A stretch of 53,281 bases of DNA from Streptomyces silvae (GTDB lineage Bacteria > Actinomycetota > Actinomycetes > Streptomycetales > Streptomycetaceae), in the NCBI RefSeq assembly GCF_016745505.1, contig NZ_JAERUC010000003.1, forward strand, positions 1-53,281, in the 5' to 3' direction. The notes below the pieces were generated by a model. The model did no database searches, had not been told where the DNA came from, and was given only the letters and a program-made list of their open reading frames with translations. Shown here piece by piece: positions 19,497 through 28,304 of the stretch. Numbering within the stretch: the stretch's first letter is position 1; the number at the start of each line of letters is the position of its first letter. The position numbers and the translations under genes are program-made.

Positions 19497-19919
19497 ATGG
19501 TTTCCGGTGAGGCGCCGCAGGCGGAGGGAAGCGTCCGGGTCGACGCCTGGATCTGGGCGGTCCGGCTGACCAAGACCCGGTCGCAGGCGGCCGCCGCCTG
19601 CCGCGCGGGGCATGTGCGGGTCAACGGGGAGCGCGCGAAGCCCGCCCAGGCGCTGCGTACGGGCGACGAGGTGCGGCTGCGGCACGCGGGCCGGGACCGG
19701 ATCGTGGTCGTGTCCAGGATCGTGAAGAAGCGGGTCGGCCCGCCGGTCGCGGCCGAGTGCTTCGTCGACAACAGCCCGCCCCCGCCGCCGCGCGAGGTGG
19801 CCCTCCAGGTCCCGGTCCGTGACCGGGGCGCTGGGCGCCCCACCAAGCGCGACCGCCGTGAGATGGAACGCCTCCAGGGCCTCCAGGGTCCTCAGGGCAG
19901 GGGCCCGAACCCCGGCTAG
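19497..19919 (+). CDS. S4-domain RNA-binding protein, Hsp15/RqcH-partner-like (140 aa)
   Basis: Small RNA-binding protein. An S4 domain fills residues 13-65: RVDAWIWAVRLTKTRSQAAAACRAG is the usual first helix pair and GHVRVNGERAKPAQALRTGD the loop that contacts RNA. Length and architecture match Hsp15 of E. coli and RqcP/YlmH-like S4 proteins that bind stalled 50S subunits, so a role in ribosome rescue is possible. The tail is basic and Pro/Gln-rich, with a PPPPPP run. The ATG starting MVSGEAPQAEG is used; it has little Shine-Dalgarno signal. The stop codon directly abuts the stop of the convergent DUF2630 gene. Confidence 0.85.
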   Translation: MVSGEAPQAEGSVRVDAWIWAVRLTKTRSQAAAACRAGHVRVNGERAKPAQALRTGDEVRLRHAGRDRIVVVSRIVKKRVGPPVAAECFVDNSPPPPPREVALQVPVRDRGAGRPTKRDRREMERLQGLQGPQGRGPNPG

Positions 19920-20165
19920 TCAGCTCTGGTAGCCCTCCACCTCGGAGGCCGGGCGCACCCTCGCCTCCGAGGGGTCCTCGCCGTACTCGCTGAGCGCGCG
20001 CCGCTGGCGCAGCAGGTCCCAGCACTGGTCCAGCTGGACCTCCACCTCGCGCAGCCGAACCCGTTCGTCGGCCGAGAGGCCCAGTTCGGCGGTGGAGCGG
20101 GAGCGCAGGGCGCGCTCCTCGGTGATCAGCTCGTCGATGTTCTCGAAGATGTCCTGGTCGGCCAT
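19920..20165 (-). CDS. DUF2630-type small protein (81 aa)
   Basis: Short acidic helical protein. Residues 1-65 (DIFENIDELITEERALR, ERVRLREVEVQLDQCWDLLRQRRA) form two long amphipathic helices, a likely helical hairpin. The pattern matches the actinobacterial DUF2630 family, which has no known function. The ATG has GGGAGAGGCTC upstream. Convergent and stop-to-stop with the S4 protein gene, and 24 bp downstream of the oxidoreductase gene on the same strand, with which it is probably cotranscribed. Confidence 0.8.
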   Translation of the reverse strand: MADQDIFENIDELITEERALRSRSTAELGLSADERVRLREVEVQLDQCWDLLRQRRALSEYGEDPSEARVRPASEVEGYQS

Positions 20166-20189
20166 GAGCCTCTCCCGGTCCGGTGTCGT

Positions 20190-21128
20190 TCAGATGGCGA
20201 AGACGGTCTTGCCGCGCGCCCCGCCCGCGCGGTTCTGTACGAGCGCCTGCGGCGCCTTCTCCAGCGGGAGCTCCATGTCGACGGGCACGGTCAGCTCGCC
20301 GCGTGCCACCGCGGCGGCCAGCTCGTCCAGCACCGCGGCGGTCGGGGCCAGCCGGAAGTCGGCCCAGGCGACGCCCGCCGGTGCCGCGACGCCCCGGGTG
20401 GTCACCGCGACCCCGCCGTCGCGCACCAGGGCGGTGTACGCGGCGAACGAGTCGGTGTCCGCGGAGACCAGGTCGACGAGGGCGTCGACACCGTCCGGGT
20501 ACAGGTCGCGCACGACGGTCTCCAGCGCCTCGGGGCCCTCGGTCGTGTCGACGGTGACGGTGGCGCCGAGCGCCCGCATCCGCCGCCGCTCGTCGCCCCG
20601 CACGGCGGCGACGACCGCGGTCCCCCGGGCCGAGGCGAGCTGGGTGAGGAAGCTGCCGACGCCGCCCGTCGCCCCCACGATCAGCAGGCTCAGCCCGCTG
20701 CGTACGGCCGTGCTCGACAGGATCTGCGCGGCGGTCGACCCGGCCGTGGGGAGCGCCGCGGCGAGCTGGAGCGGCATGTCGCGGGGGACCAGGGCGATCG
20801 GGGAGTCCTGCGGGACGCACACGTACTCGGCGTACGCACCGGGGCGTCCAGGGAGCGCCGGCACCCGGCCGAAGACCGGGTCGCCGACCCGGAACGTGTT
20901 GTCGCCGCTGCCGATCATGTCCACCCGGCCCGCGAAGTCGGTGCCGAGCACCAGCGGGAACACCGGCGGGACGGCACCTTCCGGGGCGCCGTCGGCGGTC
21001 TGCCGGTCGAGCGGGTTGAGCGCCGCGTACTCGATCTTCACCCGCACCTCGCCCGCACCGGGGTCGGGCTTCGGCATCTCGACGAGACCGGGCTCCGCAC
21101 GGAACGCGCTGACAGCGATGGCACGCAT
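20190..21128 (-). CDS. zinc-independent quinone oxidoreductase, MDR family (312 aa)
   Basis: NADPH-dependent medium-chain dehydrogenase/reductase of the quinone oxidoreductase type. A GroES-like N-terminal domain (about 25-115: GEVRVKIEYAALNPLDRQ, VLGTDFAGRV) is followed by a Rossmann domain with LLIVGATGGVGSF near residues 145-157. Structural-zinc cysteines are absent, as in QOR enzymes. It probably reduces quinones or other electrophiles by one or two electrons. The ATG gives the expected MRAIAVSAF start. It lies upstream of the DUF2630 gene on the same strand. The physiological substrate is not inferable. Confidence 0.92.
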   Translation of the reverse strand: MRAIAVSAFRAEPGLVEMPKPDPGAGEVRVKIEYAALNPLDRQTADGAPEGAVPPVFPLVLGTDFAGRVDMIGSGDNTFRVGDPVFGRVPALPGRPGAYAEYVCVPQDSPIALVPRDMPLQLAAALPTAGSTAAQILSSTAVRSGLSLLIVGATGGVGSFLTQLASARGTAVVAAVRGDERRRMRALGATVTVDTTEGPEALETVVRDLYPDGVDALVDLVSADTDSFAAYTALVRDGGVAVTTRGVAAPAGVAWADFRLAPTAAVLDELAAAVARGELTVPVDMELPLEKAPQALVQNRAGGARGKTVFAI

Positions 21129-21239
21129 ACGGCAGACCTCTCACTCGCCCCCTGCTCTCACGCCTCCCACTCTCGCCCGGCCCACGCACCCGCGCATGTC
21201 GGGCCGGGGAGGGCTCGGAAGGCCCGGGAGCGCCCCGGA

Positions 21240-22178
21240 TCAGGTGCCCGAGGGCGCCGCGGCGGCCGTCCGCCCCCGCCGGCCCGCCACGAACCGGCCG
21301 AGGAGGCCGCCGACCACCAGCACCGCCCCCACGATCAGCACGATCCACACCGTCGTACGCAGGGACGCGGTCAGCGCGTCGTAGACCGCGGCGGCCCCGG
21401 CCCGGTCGGTGCCGGGCACCTCGTCGAGCACCCGGTCGCGGCCGACGGCCACCGCGATCCGGAGCAGGACCGCGCCCAGGACCAGCCCGCCGCCGGCCAC
21501 GGCCGCGGTGGTCAGGGCGGCCCGCGGACCACCGCGTACGAGTGTGAGACCCAGCACCAGGACGAGCAGGACCACCGTCGCCACCGCGGGCCAGACGCTG
21601 CAGTACCTGAGCCACCGGAACGAGGACCGCAGCTCGTCGGCGCGGTCGGCGGACAGCACGGTGATGGAGGTCTCCCGGACCGGGATCCGGTCGGCGAAGG
21701 GCACCCCGCTGTCGACCAGCTCCTTCTTGACCTCCTCGATCACCGGCGCCAGATCGATGGTCACGGCCTTCCCGTCGTCCCCGTGCAGCGAGGCGGTGAC
21801 GGCCTGGTGCGCCGTCCGGTTCGCGCTGTCCCACGCCCGCTGGAAGGCCTCGGTCGTGGTGAACGACAGGGCGGTCTCGTGCAGGAACTGCTCGACGGTG
21901 TCCTGGAGCGGCCCGACGTCGATGTTCTTCATCGCCTCGTCCGTGACCACCGTGGCCACCGTGTTCCGTACGTCGGTGTCCGAGGCCAGCGGGGAGACGG
22001 CGGCGAGATACCGGTCGGTGTCGTCCAGCTCCAGATCGACCCACGCCGAGAGCGCGCCGAACGGGACCAGCACGGCGAGCAGGACGAGCAGTACCGCCGA
22101 CAGAGCCGCTGAGAGAGAGGTCCGCACAGGTCCCAGCCAATCCCGTGCGGCGGCGGGGCGCTCCGGGCCGTACGCCAT
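21240..22178 (-). CDS. membrane protein of unknown function (312 aa)
   Basis: N-terminal transmembrane helix (about 20-42) followed by an extracytoplasmic domain of about 130 residues (VDLELDDTDRYLAAVSPLASD onward). Three to four C-terminal helices follow (about 160-290), ending in an Arg-rich tail (GRFVAGRRGR). This layout, with an external domain full of 'VTDEAMKNIDVGPLQDTVEQFL'-like amphipathic helices, is common in actinobacterial integral membrane proteins without assigned function. The ATG used gives MAYGPERPA; longer in-frame versions run into the promoter of the divergent gene. No transporter or enzyme motif is visible. Confidence 0.72.
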   Translation of the reverse strand: MAYGPERPAAARDWLGPVRTSLSAALSAVLLVLLAVLVPFGALSAWVDLELDDTDRYLAAVSPLASDTDVRNTVATVVTDEAMKNIDVGPLQDTVEQFLHETALSFTTTEAFQRAWDSANRTAHQAVTASLHGDDGKAVTIDLAPVIEEVKKELVDSGVPFADRIPVRETSITVLSADRADELRSSFRWLRYCSVWPAVATVVLLVLVLGLTLVRGGPRAALTTAAVAGGGLVLGAVLLRIAVAVGRDRVLDEVPGTDRAGAAAVYDALTASLRTTVWIVLIVGAVLVVGGLLGRFVAGRRGRTAAAAPSGT

Positions 22179-22262
22179 TCGAGTTGCCGGGTGGCCCGGC
22201 CGGGTGTGCGCTGGAGGAAACACGACGGCGGACGACGGGGGCGACGGAAGGAGCTGTGCGCC

Positions 22263-22679
22263 ATGGCCACACACGCAACGATGCCGATGGGCCGGCGGAC
22301 GCATGCCCGCACCCCCGCCCGGCAGGAACACCGGCACACCGCGCTCGCCTGGATGGTCCCCCTGGTGCTGGGCGTGATCCTCGGTTTCTGGGCCTTCTTC
22401 ATCAACCGGGACGGCGGGGCGACCACGAGCGGTCAGATCTGGCTCGGAGTCGTCTCCGGCGTGGGCTTCGCCGTGCTCTGCTTCCTGCTCGCGCGCTTCC
22501 GCTGGTCCCTCCCGCGCGAGCTGCGCGCGGCGGCGTTCGGCGTGCTGGCCGGGGGCGCGGTCGGCTATCTGTCCAGCCTGAACGGCAGGAGCGTGCTGAT
22601 GTCGGGCTTCATCGGGCTGGTGGTCGGCGCGGGCATGCTCGTCACGATGTTCTACGCCTACTACACGCGCGAGGAATGA
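22263..22679 (+). CDS. small membrane protein, four TM helices (138 aa)
   Basis: Integral membrane protein with a His/Arg-rich cytoplasmic start (about 1-28) and four predicted helices at about 30-48, 58-76, 87-104 and 112-132. The C-terminus YYTREE is charged. GGAAGGAG lies ten bases before the ATG. No family motif is recognised; similar proteins are widespread in Streptomyces as hypothetical membrane proteins. It is divergent from the previous membrane protein and has its own hairpin terminator. Confidence 0.78.
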   Translation: MATHATMPMGRRTHARTPARQEHRHTALAWMVPLVLGVILGFWAFFINRDGGATTSGQIWLGVVSGVGFAVLCFLLARFRWSLPRELRAAAFGVLAGGAVGYLSSLNGRSVLMSGFIGLVVGAGMLVTMFYAYYTREE

Positions 22680-22702
22680 CCGGCCGGTCCTTCCCGACCG
22701 AC

Positions 22703-22739
22703 GGGCGCGGCAGCCGGACCACCTCCGGCCGCCGCGCCC
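22703..22739 (+). terminator. hairpin terminator
   Basis: A 16-bp stem with one mismatch (22703-22718 with 22724-22739) and a five-base loop, 23 bp after the stop of the four-helix membrane protein gene and well before the ABC transporter. Confidence 0.75.
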
Positions 22740-22830
22740 GCGTCATTTGGTCGGATTCGCCCCGCGACCGGGACGCACCGTGCCATCGTGGCCCGTATCC
22801 GCCCTCGACACCGCCGACAGGGAGGGGACC

Positions 22831-23802
22831 ATGAGCACTGAACTGGCCATCGAGACCACGGGGCTGGTGAAGGTCTTCGGCGACAACCGCGCGGTGGACG
22901 GCGTCGACCTCGCCGTGCCCGCGGGCACCGTCTACGGAGTCCTGGGGCCCAACGGGGCCGGGAAGACCACCACGGTCAGGATGCTGGCGACCCTGCTGCG
23001 GCCGGACGCGGGCCGGGCCCTGGTCTTCGGCCACGACGTCGTGAAGGACGCCGACACGGTACGCGGCCGGGTCAGCCTCACCGGGCAGTACGCCTCGGTC
23101 GACGAGGACCTGACCGGTACGGAGAACCTCGTGCTGCTGGCCCGGCTCCTCGGCCACTCCAGGCCCGCCGCCAGGGCCCGGGCCGCCCAGCTGCTGGAGG
23201 CCTTCGGGCTCGGCGAGGCGGCGGGCAGGCAGGTGAAGGACTACTCCGGCGGCATGCGGCGCAGGATCGACATCGCCGCGTCCATCCTGAACACGCCGGA
23301 CCTCCTCTTCCTGGACGAGCCGACGACCGGGCTCGACCCGCGCAGCCGTAACCAGGTGTGGGACATCGTGCGGGCGGTCGTCGCGCAGGGCACGACGGTC
23401 ATGCTGACCACCCAGTACCTCGACGAGGCCGACCACCTGGCCTCCCGCATCGCCGTGATCGACCACGGCAAGGTGATCGCGGAGGGGACGAAGGGCGAGC
23501 TCAAGGCGTCCGTGGGCGCCGGCTCCGTCCATCTGCGCCTGCGCGACCCCGCCCAGCGTCCCGAGGCCGAGCGGGTGCTGGCCCACGCGCTCGACGCGAC
23601 GGTGCAGCTGGACCCCGACCCGGTGGCGCTGACCGCCACGGTCGGCGGGCACGGCACCGACAGGGGCGCGGCCGAACAGGCGGCGCGGGCGCTGTCGGAG
23701 CTGGCCCGGTGCGGCATCCACGTGGACAACTTCTCGCTGGGCCAGCCCAGCCTCGACGAGGTGTTCCTCGCGCTCACGGACAAGAAGGGGGTGGCGGCAT
23801 GA
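22831..23802 (+). CDS. DrrA-type ABC transporter ATPase (323 aa)
   Basis: ATP-binding subunit of a daunorubicin-resistance-type exporter. Walker [15 protein letters not shown] near residue 40, Q-loop in [13 protein letters not shown], signature [12 protein letters not shown] near 140, and Walker [13 protein letters not shown] near 160 are all intact. The C-terminal ~80 residues, ending in [14 protein letters not shown], are the DrrA/NodI-type regulatory extension. The ATG follows GGAGGGG at four bases. The stop overlaps the permease start (ATGA), so the two are coupled. This class exports hydrophobic drugs or lipids; the substrate is not known. The downstream MerR-type gene could be linked in function. 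Confidence 0.95.
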   Translation: MSTELAIETTGLVKVFGDNRAVDGVDLAVPAGTVYGVLGPNGAGKTTTVRMLATLLRPDAGRALVFGHDVVKDADTVRGRVSLTGQYASVDEDLTGTENLVLLARLLGHSRPAARARAAQLLEAFGLGEAAGRQVKDYSGGMRRRIDIAASILNTPDLLFLDEPTTGLDPRSRNQVWDIVRAVVAQGTTVMLTTQYLDEADHLASRIAVIDHGKVIAEGTKGELKASVGAGSVHLRLRDPAQRPEAERVLAHALDATVQLDPDPVALTATVGGHGTDRGAAEQAARALSELARCGIHVDNFSLGQPSLDEVFLALTDKKGVAA

Positions 23803-24656
23803 GCACCGTGCCCACCACGGCCGAACGCGGCGACGCCGAGCTCGGCGCCCCGGACGCGGGGACGCTGGCCTCCCTGCTGGTCGGCCAGGAACGGCCGCAC
23901 CGGCCGAGCGCGCTGTCGGCGTCGCTCACCTTCGGATGGCGGGCCATGCTGAAGATCAAGCACGTGCCCGAGCAGCTCTTCGACGTGACGGTCTTCCCGG
24001 TCATGATGGTGCTGATGTTCACGTACCTCTTCGGCGGGGCGCTGGCCGGCTCCACCGAGGGCTACATCCAGTTCCTGCTGCCGGGGATCCTGGTCATGAG
24101 CGTCGTGATGATCACGATGTACACGGGTGTCGCGGTCAACACCGACATCGCGAAGGGCGTGTTCGACCGCTTCCGCACGCTGCCGATCTGGCGCCCGGCT
24201 CCGATGGTCGGCTATCTGCTCGGCGACGTCGTGCGCTACCTCCTGGCCTCGGCCGTGATGCTCGTGGTCGGCATCGTCATCGGCTACCGGCCGGACGGCG
24301 GCCTGCCGGGCGTGCTGGCGGGCGTCGCGCTCCTGCTGGTGTTCTCGTTCGCCTTCTCGTGGATCTGGACCATGTTCGGCCTGATGCTGCGCACCGAGAA
24401 GTCGGTGATGGGCGTCAGCATGATGGTGATCTTCCCGCTGACGTTCCTGAGCAATGTCTTCGTCGACCCGAGCACGATGCCGGGCTGGCTCCAGGTGTTC
24501 GTGAACAACAGCCCGGTGACCCATCTCGCCGCCGCCGTACGCGAACTGATGGCCGGCAACTGGCCCGCGACGGACATCGCCTGGTCGCTGGGCTGGTCGG
24601 CGCTGTTCGTGCTGGTCTTCGGCGCGGTGACGATGCGCCTCTACAACCGGAAGTGA
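23799..24656 (+). CDS. DrrB-type ABC transporter permease (285 aa)
   Basis: ABC-2 membrane subunit partnering the ATPase upstream, whose stop overlaps this start by four bases. A ~45-residue cytoplasmic N-terminus precedes six predicted helices (from about residue 65 to 282). The ABC-2 family signature region [19 protein letters not shown], with the short amphipathic helix [13 protein letters not shown], lies near residues 210-240. Length is standard for DrrB. Together the pair forms a homodimeric-type exporter in the cytoplasmic membrane. Confidence 0.94.
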   Translation: MSTVPTTAERGDAELGAPDAGTLASLLVGQERPHRPSALSASLTFGWRAMLKIKHVPEQLFDVTVFPVMMVLMFTYLFGGALAGSTEGYIQFLLPGILVMSVVMITMYTGVAVNTDIAKGVFDRFRTLPIWRPAPMVGYLLGDVVRYLLASAVMLVVGIVIGYRPDGGLPGVLAGVALLLVFSFAFSWIWTMFGLMLRTEKSVMGVSMMVIFPLTFLSNVFVDPSTMPGWLQVFVNNSPVTHLAAAVRELMAGNWPATDIAWSLGWSALFVLVFGAVTMRLYNRK

Positions 24657-24673
24657 CGGCGCGGGGCGGACGG

Positions 24674-24704
24674 TTGACCTTCCCGGTGGGGGAAGCCCCA
24701 GCAT
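24674..24704 (+). promoter_or_regulatory. MerR-type promoter/operator (19-bp spacer with dyad)
   Basis: TTGACC (24674-24679) is a near-consensus -35. A weak -10 (CAGCAT, 24699-24704) follows after a 19-bp spacer, and the dyad CTTCCC-N5-GGGAAG (24679-24695) fills that spacer. Long spacers with a central dyad are the hallmark of promoters twisted into register by MerR-family activators. It lies 41 bp before the MerR-PP2C fusion gene, so autoregulation is inferred. Confidence 0.6.
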
Positions 24705-24744
24705 CGGCGGGGCCGGGCGCTTCCGTCCGGCGCGAGGAGGGGGC

Positions 24745-25881
24745 GTGGTGGAACACGAAGGCGGGGCGTCCGGGCGCGCGGAGCTGGTGACGATCGGGGA
24801 GTTCGCCCGGCTGTCCAGGCTCTCCGCCAAGGCCCTGCGCCGCTACGACGAGCTGGGCCTGCTCCGGCCCGCCCTGGTCGATCCGGTGAACGGCTACCGC
24901 TACTACGACCGGGCCCAGGCGGAGACGGCGCGGCTGGTGGCGTGGCTGCGCCGGATCGGGATGCCGCTCGCCCGGATCGCCGAGGTGGTGGCACTCGACC
25001 ACGGCACGGCCGCGGCGGAGATCCGCGCCTACTGGGCGAGGGTGGAGGCCGAGACGGCCGCCCGCCGGGAACTCGCCTCCTTCCTCGTCGACCATCTGTC
25101 AGCGAAGGAGAACGCCGGAATGTCGAACGGCAACGGAACCGGCCGAGGGTCGGGAACCCTCGGGATCCGCTACGCGGCACTGGCCCACCCCGGCGCGGTG
25201 CGCGCCTCCCAGCAGGACACGGCGTACGCCGGGGCGCGGCTGCTCGCCGTGGCGGACGGCTTCGGGGAGAGCGGCGCGGGGGCGAGCGCGGCGGCGGTCA
25301 ACGCCCTGCGACCGGCCGCGCGCGGTGCGGTGAACGCGGCGGACCTGCTCGGCGTCCTGCACGAAGCGGCCGAGTCCTCGGCGCGGGCGGTGCACGACGC
25401 GGTGGGCGGTGACGGGGCCCCGGCCGAGTCCGGGACCACGCTCACGGCTCTGGTGTGGACCGGTGAACGGCTGGGCCTGGTGCACATCGGGGACTCCCGG
25501 GCCTACGCGCTCCGTGGCGGCGAGTTCTTCCGGATCACACACGACCACACCCTGGTGCAGTCGATGATCGACGACGGGTCGCTGACCGAGGAGGAGGCGG
25601 CATCGCACCCGCAGCGCGCGATGCTGCTGAGGGCTCTGACCGGAGGCCCGGAGGCGTCTGCGGCCCGCCCGGAGGTCCGGCTGCACGACACGCTGCCGGG
25701 CGACCGCTATCTGCTCTGCTCGGACGGGTTGTCGGCGGTCGTCGACGAGACGGACGTGGCCCGCACGGTCATCGCGGCCGACGGGCCCGATGCGGCTGTG
25801 ACCGCGCTGGTCGCCCTGGCGGGCGACGCGGGCGCCCCGGACAACGTGTCCTGCGTCGTGGCGGACGTCGTGGCCCTCTGA
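24745..25881 (+). CDS. MerR DNA-binding domain fused to PP2C phosphatase (378 aa)
   Basis: Residues about 12-80 are a MerR winged helix (TIGEFARLSRLSAKALRRYDELGLLRP split over recognition helix and wing; NGYRYYD is the wing). A coiled coil follows (about 85-120) and then, where drug-binding MerR proteins have a ligand pocket, a PP2C Ser/Thr phosphatase domain (about 145-375). Its metal-binding blocks are present: VADGFGESGAG, GDSRAYALRGG, LCSDGLSAVV and DNVSCVVAD. An internal ATG (MSNGNGTG) with AAGGAG upstream could also yield the phosphatase alone. Two adjacent GTG codons (24745, 24748) are possible starts; GAGGAGG favours the second. It sits 88 bp after the DrrAB genes behind a MerR-type promoter. 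Confidence 0.88.
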   Translation: MVEHEGGASGRAELVTIGEFARLSRLSAKALRRYDELGLLRPALVDPVNGYRYYDRAQAETARLVAWLRRIGMPLARIAEVVALDHGTAAAEIRAYWARVEAETAARRELASFLVDHLSAKENAGMSNGNGTGRGSGTLGIRYAALAHPGAVRASQQDTAYAGARLLAVADGFGESGAGASAAAVNALRPAARGAVNAADLLGVLHEAAESSARAVHDAVGGDGAPAESGTTLTALVWTGERLGLVHIGDSRAYALRGGEFFRITHDHTLVQSMIDDGSLTEEEAASHPQRAMLLRALTGGPEASAARPEVRLHDTLPGDRYLLCSDGLSAVVDETDVARTVIAADGPDAAVTALVALAGDAGAPDNVSCVVADVVAL

Positions 25882-25896
25882 TCCGGAACACGACGG

Positions 25897-25931
25897 ACGG
25901 GCGGGCCCCCGGGGTGCAGGGGCCCGCCCGT
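25897..25931. terminator. bidirectional hairpin terminator
   Basis: A 13-bp perfect stem (25897-25909 with 25919-25931) and nine-base loop between the convergent MerR-PP2C and universal stress protein genes. Confidence 0.8.
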
Positions 25932-25963
25932 TCCGTGTGCGGGAGGCCGGATCGGCTCGGCGG

Positions 25964-26386
25964 TCAGTCGCGGACGACGGTGACCGGGCAGCTCGCGTGC
26001 TGGGCGACGTGGAGGCTGACCGAGCCGAGCAGCGTCGCCTTGAAGCCGCTGTAGCCACGGGCGCCGACGACCAGGAGGTTCGCGCCCTTGGAGCGTTCCA
26101 GCAGGGACTGGGCGGGGTTGCCGATCACCACGATCTTCTCGACCGCCGCCGCTCCCTCGGCGCCGAGGGCCTCCTCCAGCGCCTCGTTGAGCGCCACGGT
26201 CGCCACCGCCTGGGGGTCGAAGTCCTCCGGCATGCCCGGCATCATGGATCCCCAGTTGGTCGCGGGGTACTCCCAGCTGTTCACCGCCTCGACGGTGTCG
26301 CCGGTCAGCTCGGCCTGGCGTACGGCCCAGCGCAGTGCCTTGATCGACGGGTCCGACCCGTCGACGCCCACGACGATCCTGCCCAT
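25964..26386 (-). CDS. universal stress protein, UspA family (140 aa)
   Basis: Single-domain Usp protein of the ATP-binding subclass. The start MGRIVVGVDGSDPS is typical, and the nucleotide-binding motif G-x2-G-x9-G-S is present in GARGYSGFKATLLGSVS near residues 105-121. It ends in the standard CPVTVVRD. The ATG at 26386 has GGAGGC six bases upstream; an in-frame ATG eight codons earlier has none. Usp proteins bind ATP and help survival in stress or stasis. It is transcribed alone, downstream of the flavin reductase terminator. Confidence 0.95.
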   Translation of the reverse strand: MGRIVVGVDGSDPSIKALRWAVRQAELTGDTVEAVNSWEYPATNWGSMMPGMPEDFDPQAVATVALNEALEEALGAEGAAAVEKIVVIGNPAQSLLERSKGANLLVVGARGYSGFKATLLGSVSLHVAQHASCPVTVVRD

Positions 26387-26443
26387 GTCTGCCTCCAGTG
26401 TGTTCAACATTTACGGCATACAGGGAGCAACTGTAGTCACGTC

Positions 26444-26476
26444 GGGCTCCGGGGGCCGGTCAGGCCTCCGGAGCCC
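26444..26476 (-). terminator. hairpin terminator after flavin reductase gene
   Basis: A 14-bp stem with one mismatch (26444-26457 with 26463-26476) and GGTCA loop, just past the stop of the flavin reductase gene. Confidence 0.75.
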
Positions 26477-26492
26477 CTGGTCCGGCCGAGGT

Positions 26493-27158
26493 TCAGCCGA
26501 CCCGCAGTCCGGCGAGCTGCTCCTCGAACGGGACCAGCGCGTCCTCGCCGTCGTCGAGGGTCGGGGTCCGTGAGGCGCCGGACACGGTCCGGCCCGTCAC
26601 GGCGGAGGCGAGTTCGCCGCCCGCGCGCCGGATCCGGGAGGGCAGTCCCTCGGTGTACTCGTCCCCGTTCGAGCCCCAGTCCTCGGATGCCGCGTACACG
26701 GAGGTCGGCAGGACGACGGCCCGCAGGTAGGCGAAGAGCGGGCGCATCGCGTGTTCCAGGACCAGCGAGTGGCGGGGGGTGCCGCCGGTCGCCGCGATGA
26801 CGACGGGCCTGCCGGTCAGCGCGGTGTTGTCGACCAGGTCGAAGAAGGACTTGAACAGCCCGCTGTACGAGGCGGTGAAGACGGGCGTCACGGCGATCAG
26901 TCCGTCCGCGCCGGTCACCGCGTCGAGCGCCTTCTTCAGGGCGGCCGGCGGGAAGCCGGTGACCAGGTGGTTGGCGATGTCGACGGCCAGGTCGCGCAGC
27001 TCGACGACCTCGACCTCGACGCGGCGGTCCTGCTCGGCCGCCAGCCTCTCGCGGGCCGCCTCGGCGAGCCGGTCGGCCAGCAGCCGGGTGGAGGAGGGGC
27101 TGCTGAGACCGGCCGCGACGGCGACGATCTTCAGGGGGGCGGTGGCGGGCACGGTCAT
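26493..27158 (-). CDS. NADPH-dependent FMN reductase (221 aa)
   Basis: Flavodoxin-like reductase of the CE1759/MsuE-type family. The phosphate-binding loop GLSSPSSTRLLADRL is near residue 17 and TPVFTASYSGLFKSFFDL near 95-112, a family hallmark. It reduces FMN with NAD(P)H and supplies it to a monooxygenase. The ATG overlaps the stop of the luciferase-like gene by four bases (ATGA) with GAAGGAG upstream, so the two are coupled and very probably form a two-component flavin monooxygenase. Confidence 0.93.
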   Translation of the reverse strand: MTVPATAPLKIVAVAAGLSSPSSTRLLADRLAEAARERLAAEQDRRVEVEVVELRDLAVDIANHLVTGFPPAALKKALDAVTGADGLIAVTPVFTASYSGLFKSFFDLVDNTALTGRPVVIAATGGTPRHSLVLEHAMRPLFAYLRAVVLPTSVYAASEDWGSNGDEYTEGLPSRIRRAGGELASAVTGRTVSGASRTPTLDDGEDALVPFEEQLAGLRVG

Positions 27159-28255
27159 CGGAGCTCCTTCGGGTCTGCGGCGGCGGCGCGGGCGGCGGTG
27201 ACCGCGGGGTGGACGGGGGCGTCCGGCACTCCGGCCGGGCGGAGGCGGGCGAACTCCTTGCGCAGGACGGGCACGACCTCCTCGCCCAGGATGTCGAGCT
27301 GCTCCAGGACCGTCTTCAGGGGCAGCCCCGCGTGGTCCATCAGGAACAGCTGGCGCTGGTAGTCGCCGACGTCCTCGCGGAACGACAGGGTCCGCTCGAT
27401 GACCTCCTGCGGGGAGCCGACGGTCAGCGGGGTCTGCTGGGTGAAGTCCTCCAGGGAGGGCCCGTGCCCGTAGACCGGCGCGTTGTCGAAGTACGGGCGG
27501 AACTCCCGCACCGCGTCCTGCGAGTTCTTCCGCATGAACACCTGGCCGCCCAGGCCCACGATCGCCTGCTCGGCGGTGCCGTGCCCGTAGTGGGCGTAGC
27601 GGCGCCGGTAGAGGTCGACCATCTTCTTCGTGTGCTCCATGGGCCAGAAGATGTTGTTGTGGAAGAACCCGTCGCCGTAGTACGCGGCCTGCTCGGCGAT
27701 CTCCGGCGAGCGGATCGAGCCGTGCCAGACGAACGGCGGCACGCCGTCCAGCGGGCGCGGGGTGGCCGTGAACGACTGGAGCGGCGTACGGAACTTGCCC
27801 TCCCAGTCCACGACGTCCTCGCGCCACAGCTTGTGCAGCAGGGCGTAGTTCTCGATCGCCAGCGGGATGCCCTGGCGGATGTCCTTGCCGAACCAGGGGT
27901 AGACCGGGCCGGTGTTGCCGCGGCCCATCATCAGGTCGACGCGGCCGTCGGCCAGGTGCTGGAGCGTGGCGTAGTCCTCGGCGATCTTCACCGGGTCGTT
28001 GGTGGTGATCAGCGTGGTCGAGGTGGAGAGGATCAGCTTCTCGGTGCGGGCCGCGATGTAGCCGAGCGTGGTCGTCGGCGAGGACGGGACGAACGGCGGG
28101 TTGTGGTGCTCGCCGGTCGCGAAGACGTCCAGGCCCACTTCCTCGGCCTTGAGCGCGATCGCGAGGGTCGCCTTGATCCGCTCGTTCTCGCTCGGTGTCG
28201 TACCGGTCGTGGGGTCGGTGGTGACATCCCCGACGGTGAAGATCCCGAACTGCAT
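27155..28255 (-). CDS. luciferase-like (LLM class) flavin-dependent monooxygenase (366 aa)
   Basis: TIM-barrel oxidoreductase of the bacterial luciferase family that uses reduced flavin. Recognisable parts are MQFGIFTVGD at the start, GEHHNPPF near residue 50, STTLITTNDPVKIAEDYATL near 90 and LMMGRGNTGPVYPWF near 115-130. The ATG at 28255 has GGAGGC eight bases upstream; an ATG five codons earlier is less well placed. It is the first gene of a two-gene operon with the FMN reductase. The promoter holds a tandem operator shared with the pirin gene. The substrate is unknown; this subgroup includes putative alkanal, sulfonate and xenobiotic monooxygenases. Confidence 0.93.
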   Translation of the reverse strand: MQFGIFTVGDVTTDPTTGTTPSENERIKATLAIALKAEEVGLDVFATGEHHNPPFVPSSPTTTLGYIAARTEKLILSTSTTLITTNDPVKIAEDYATLQHLADGRVDLMMGRGNTGPVYPWFGKDIRQGIPLAIENYALLHKLWREDVVDWEGKFRTPLQSFTATPRPLDGVPPFVWHGSIRSPEIAEQAAYYGDGFFHNNIFWPMEHTKKMVDLYRRRYAHYGHGTAEQAIVGLGGQVFMRKNSQDAVREFRPYFDNAPVYGHGPSLEDFTQQTPLTVGSPQEVIERTLSFREDVGDYQRQLFLMDHAGLPLKTVLEQLDILGEEVVPVLRKEFARLRPAGVPDAPVHPAVTAARAAAADPKELR

Positions 28256-28275
28256 GGCGCCCGCCTCCAAAGGTG

Positions 28276-28298
28276 TTGAGCGAGAAGTCTTGAGCGAG
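28276..28298 (-). repeat. two TTGAGCGAG direct repeats in the leader
   Basis: TTGAGCGAG occurs at 28276-28284 and 28290-28298, a 14-bp period, between the promoter and start of the monooxygenase gene. It could be a second regulatory site or a slipped duplication. Confidence 0.5.
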
Positions 28299-28304
28299 TG
28301 GTGC

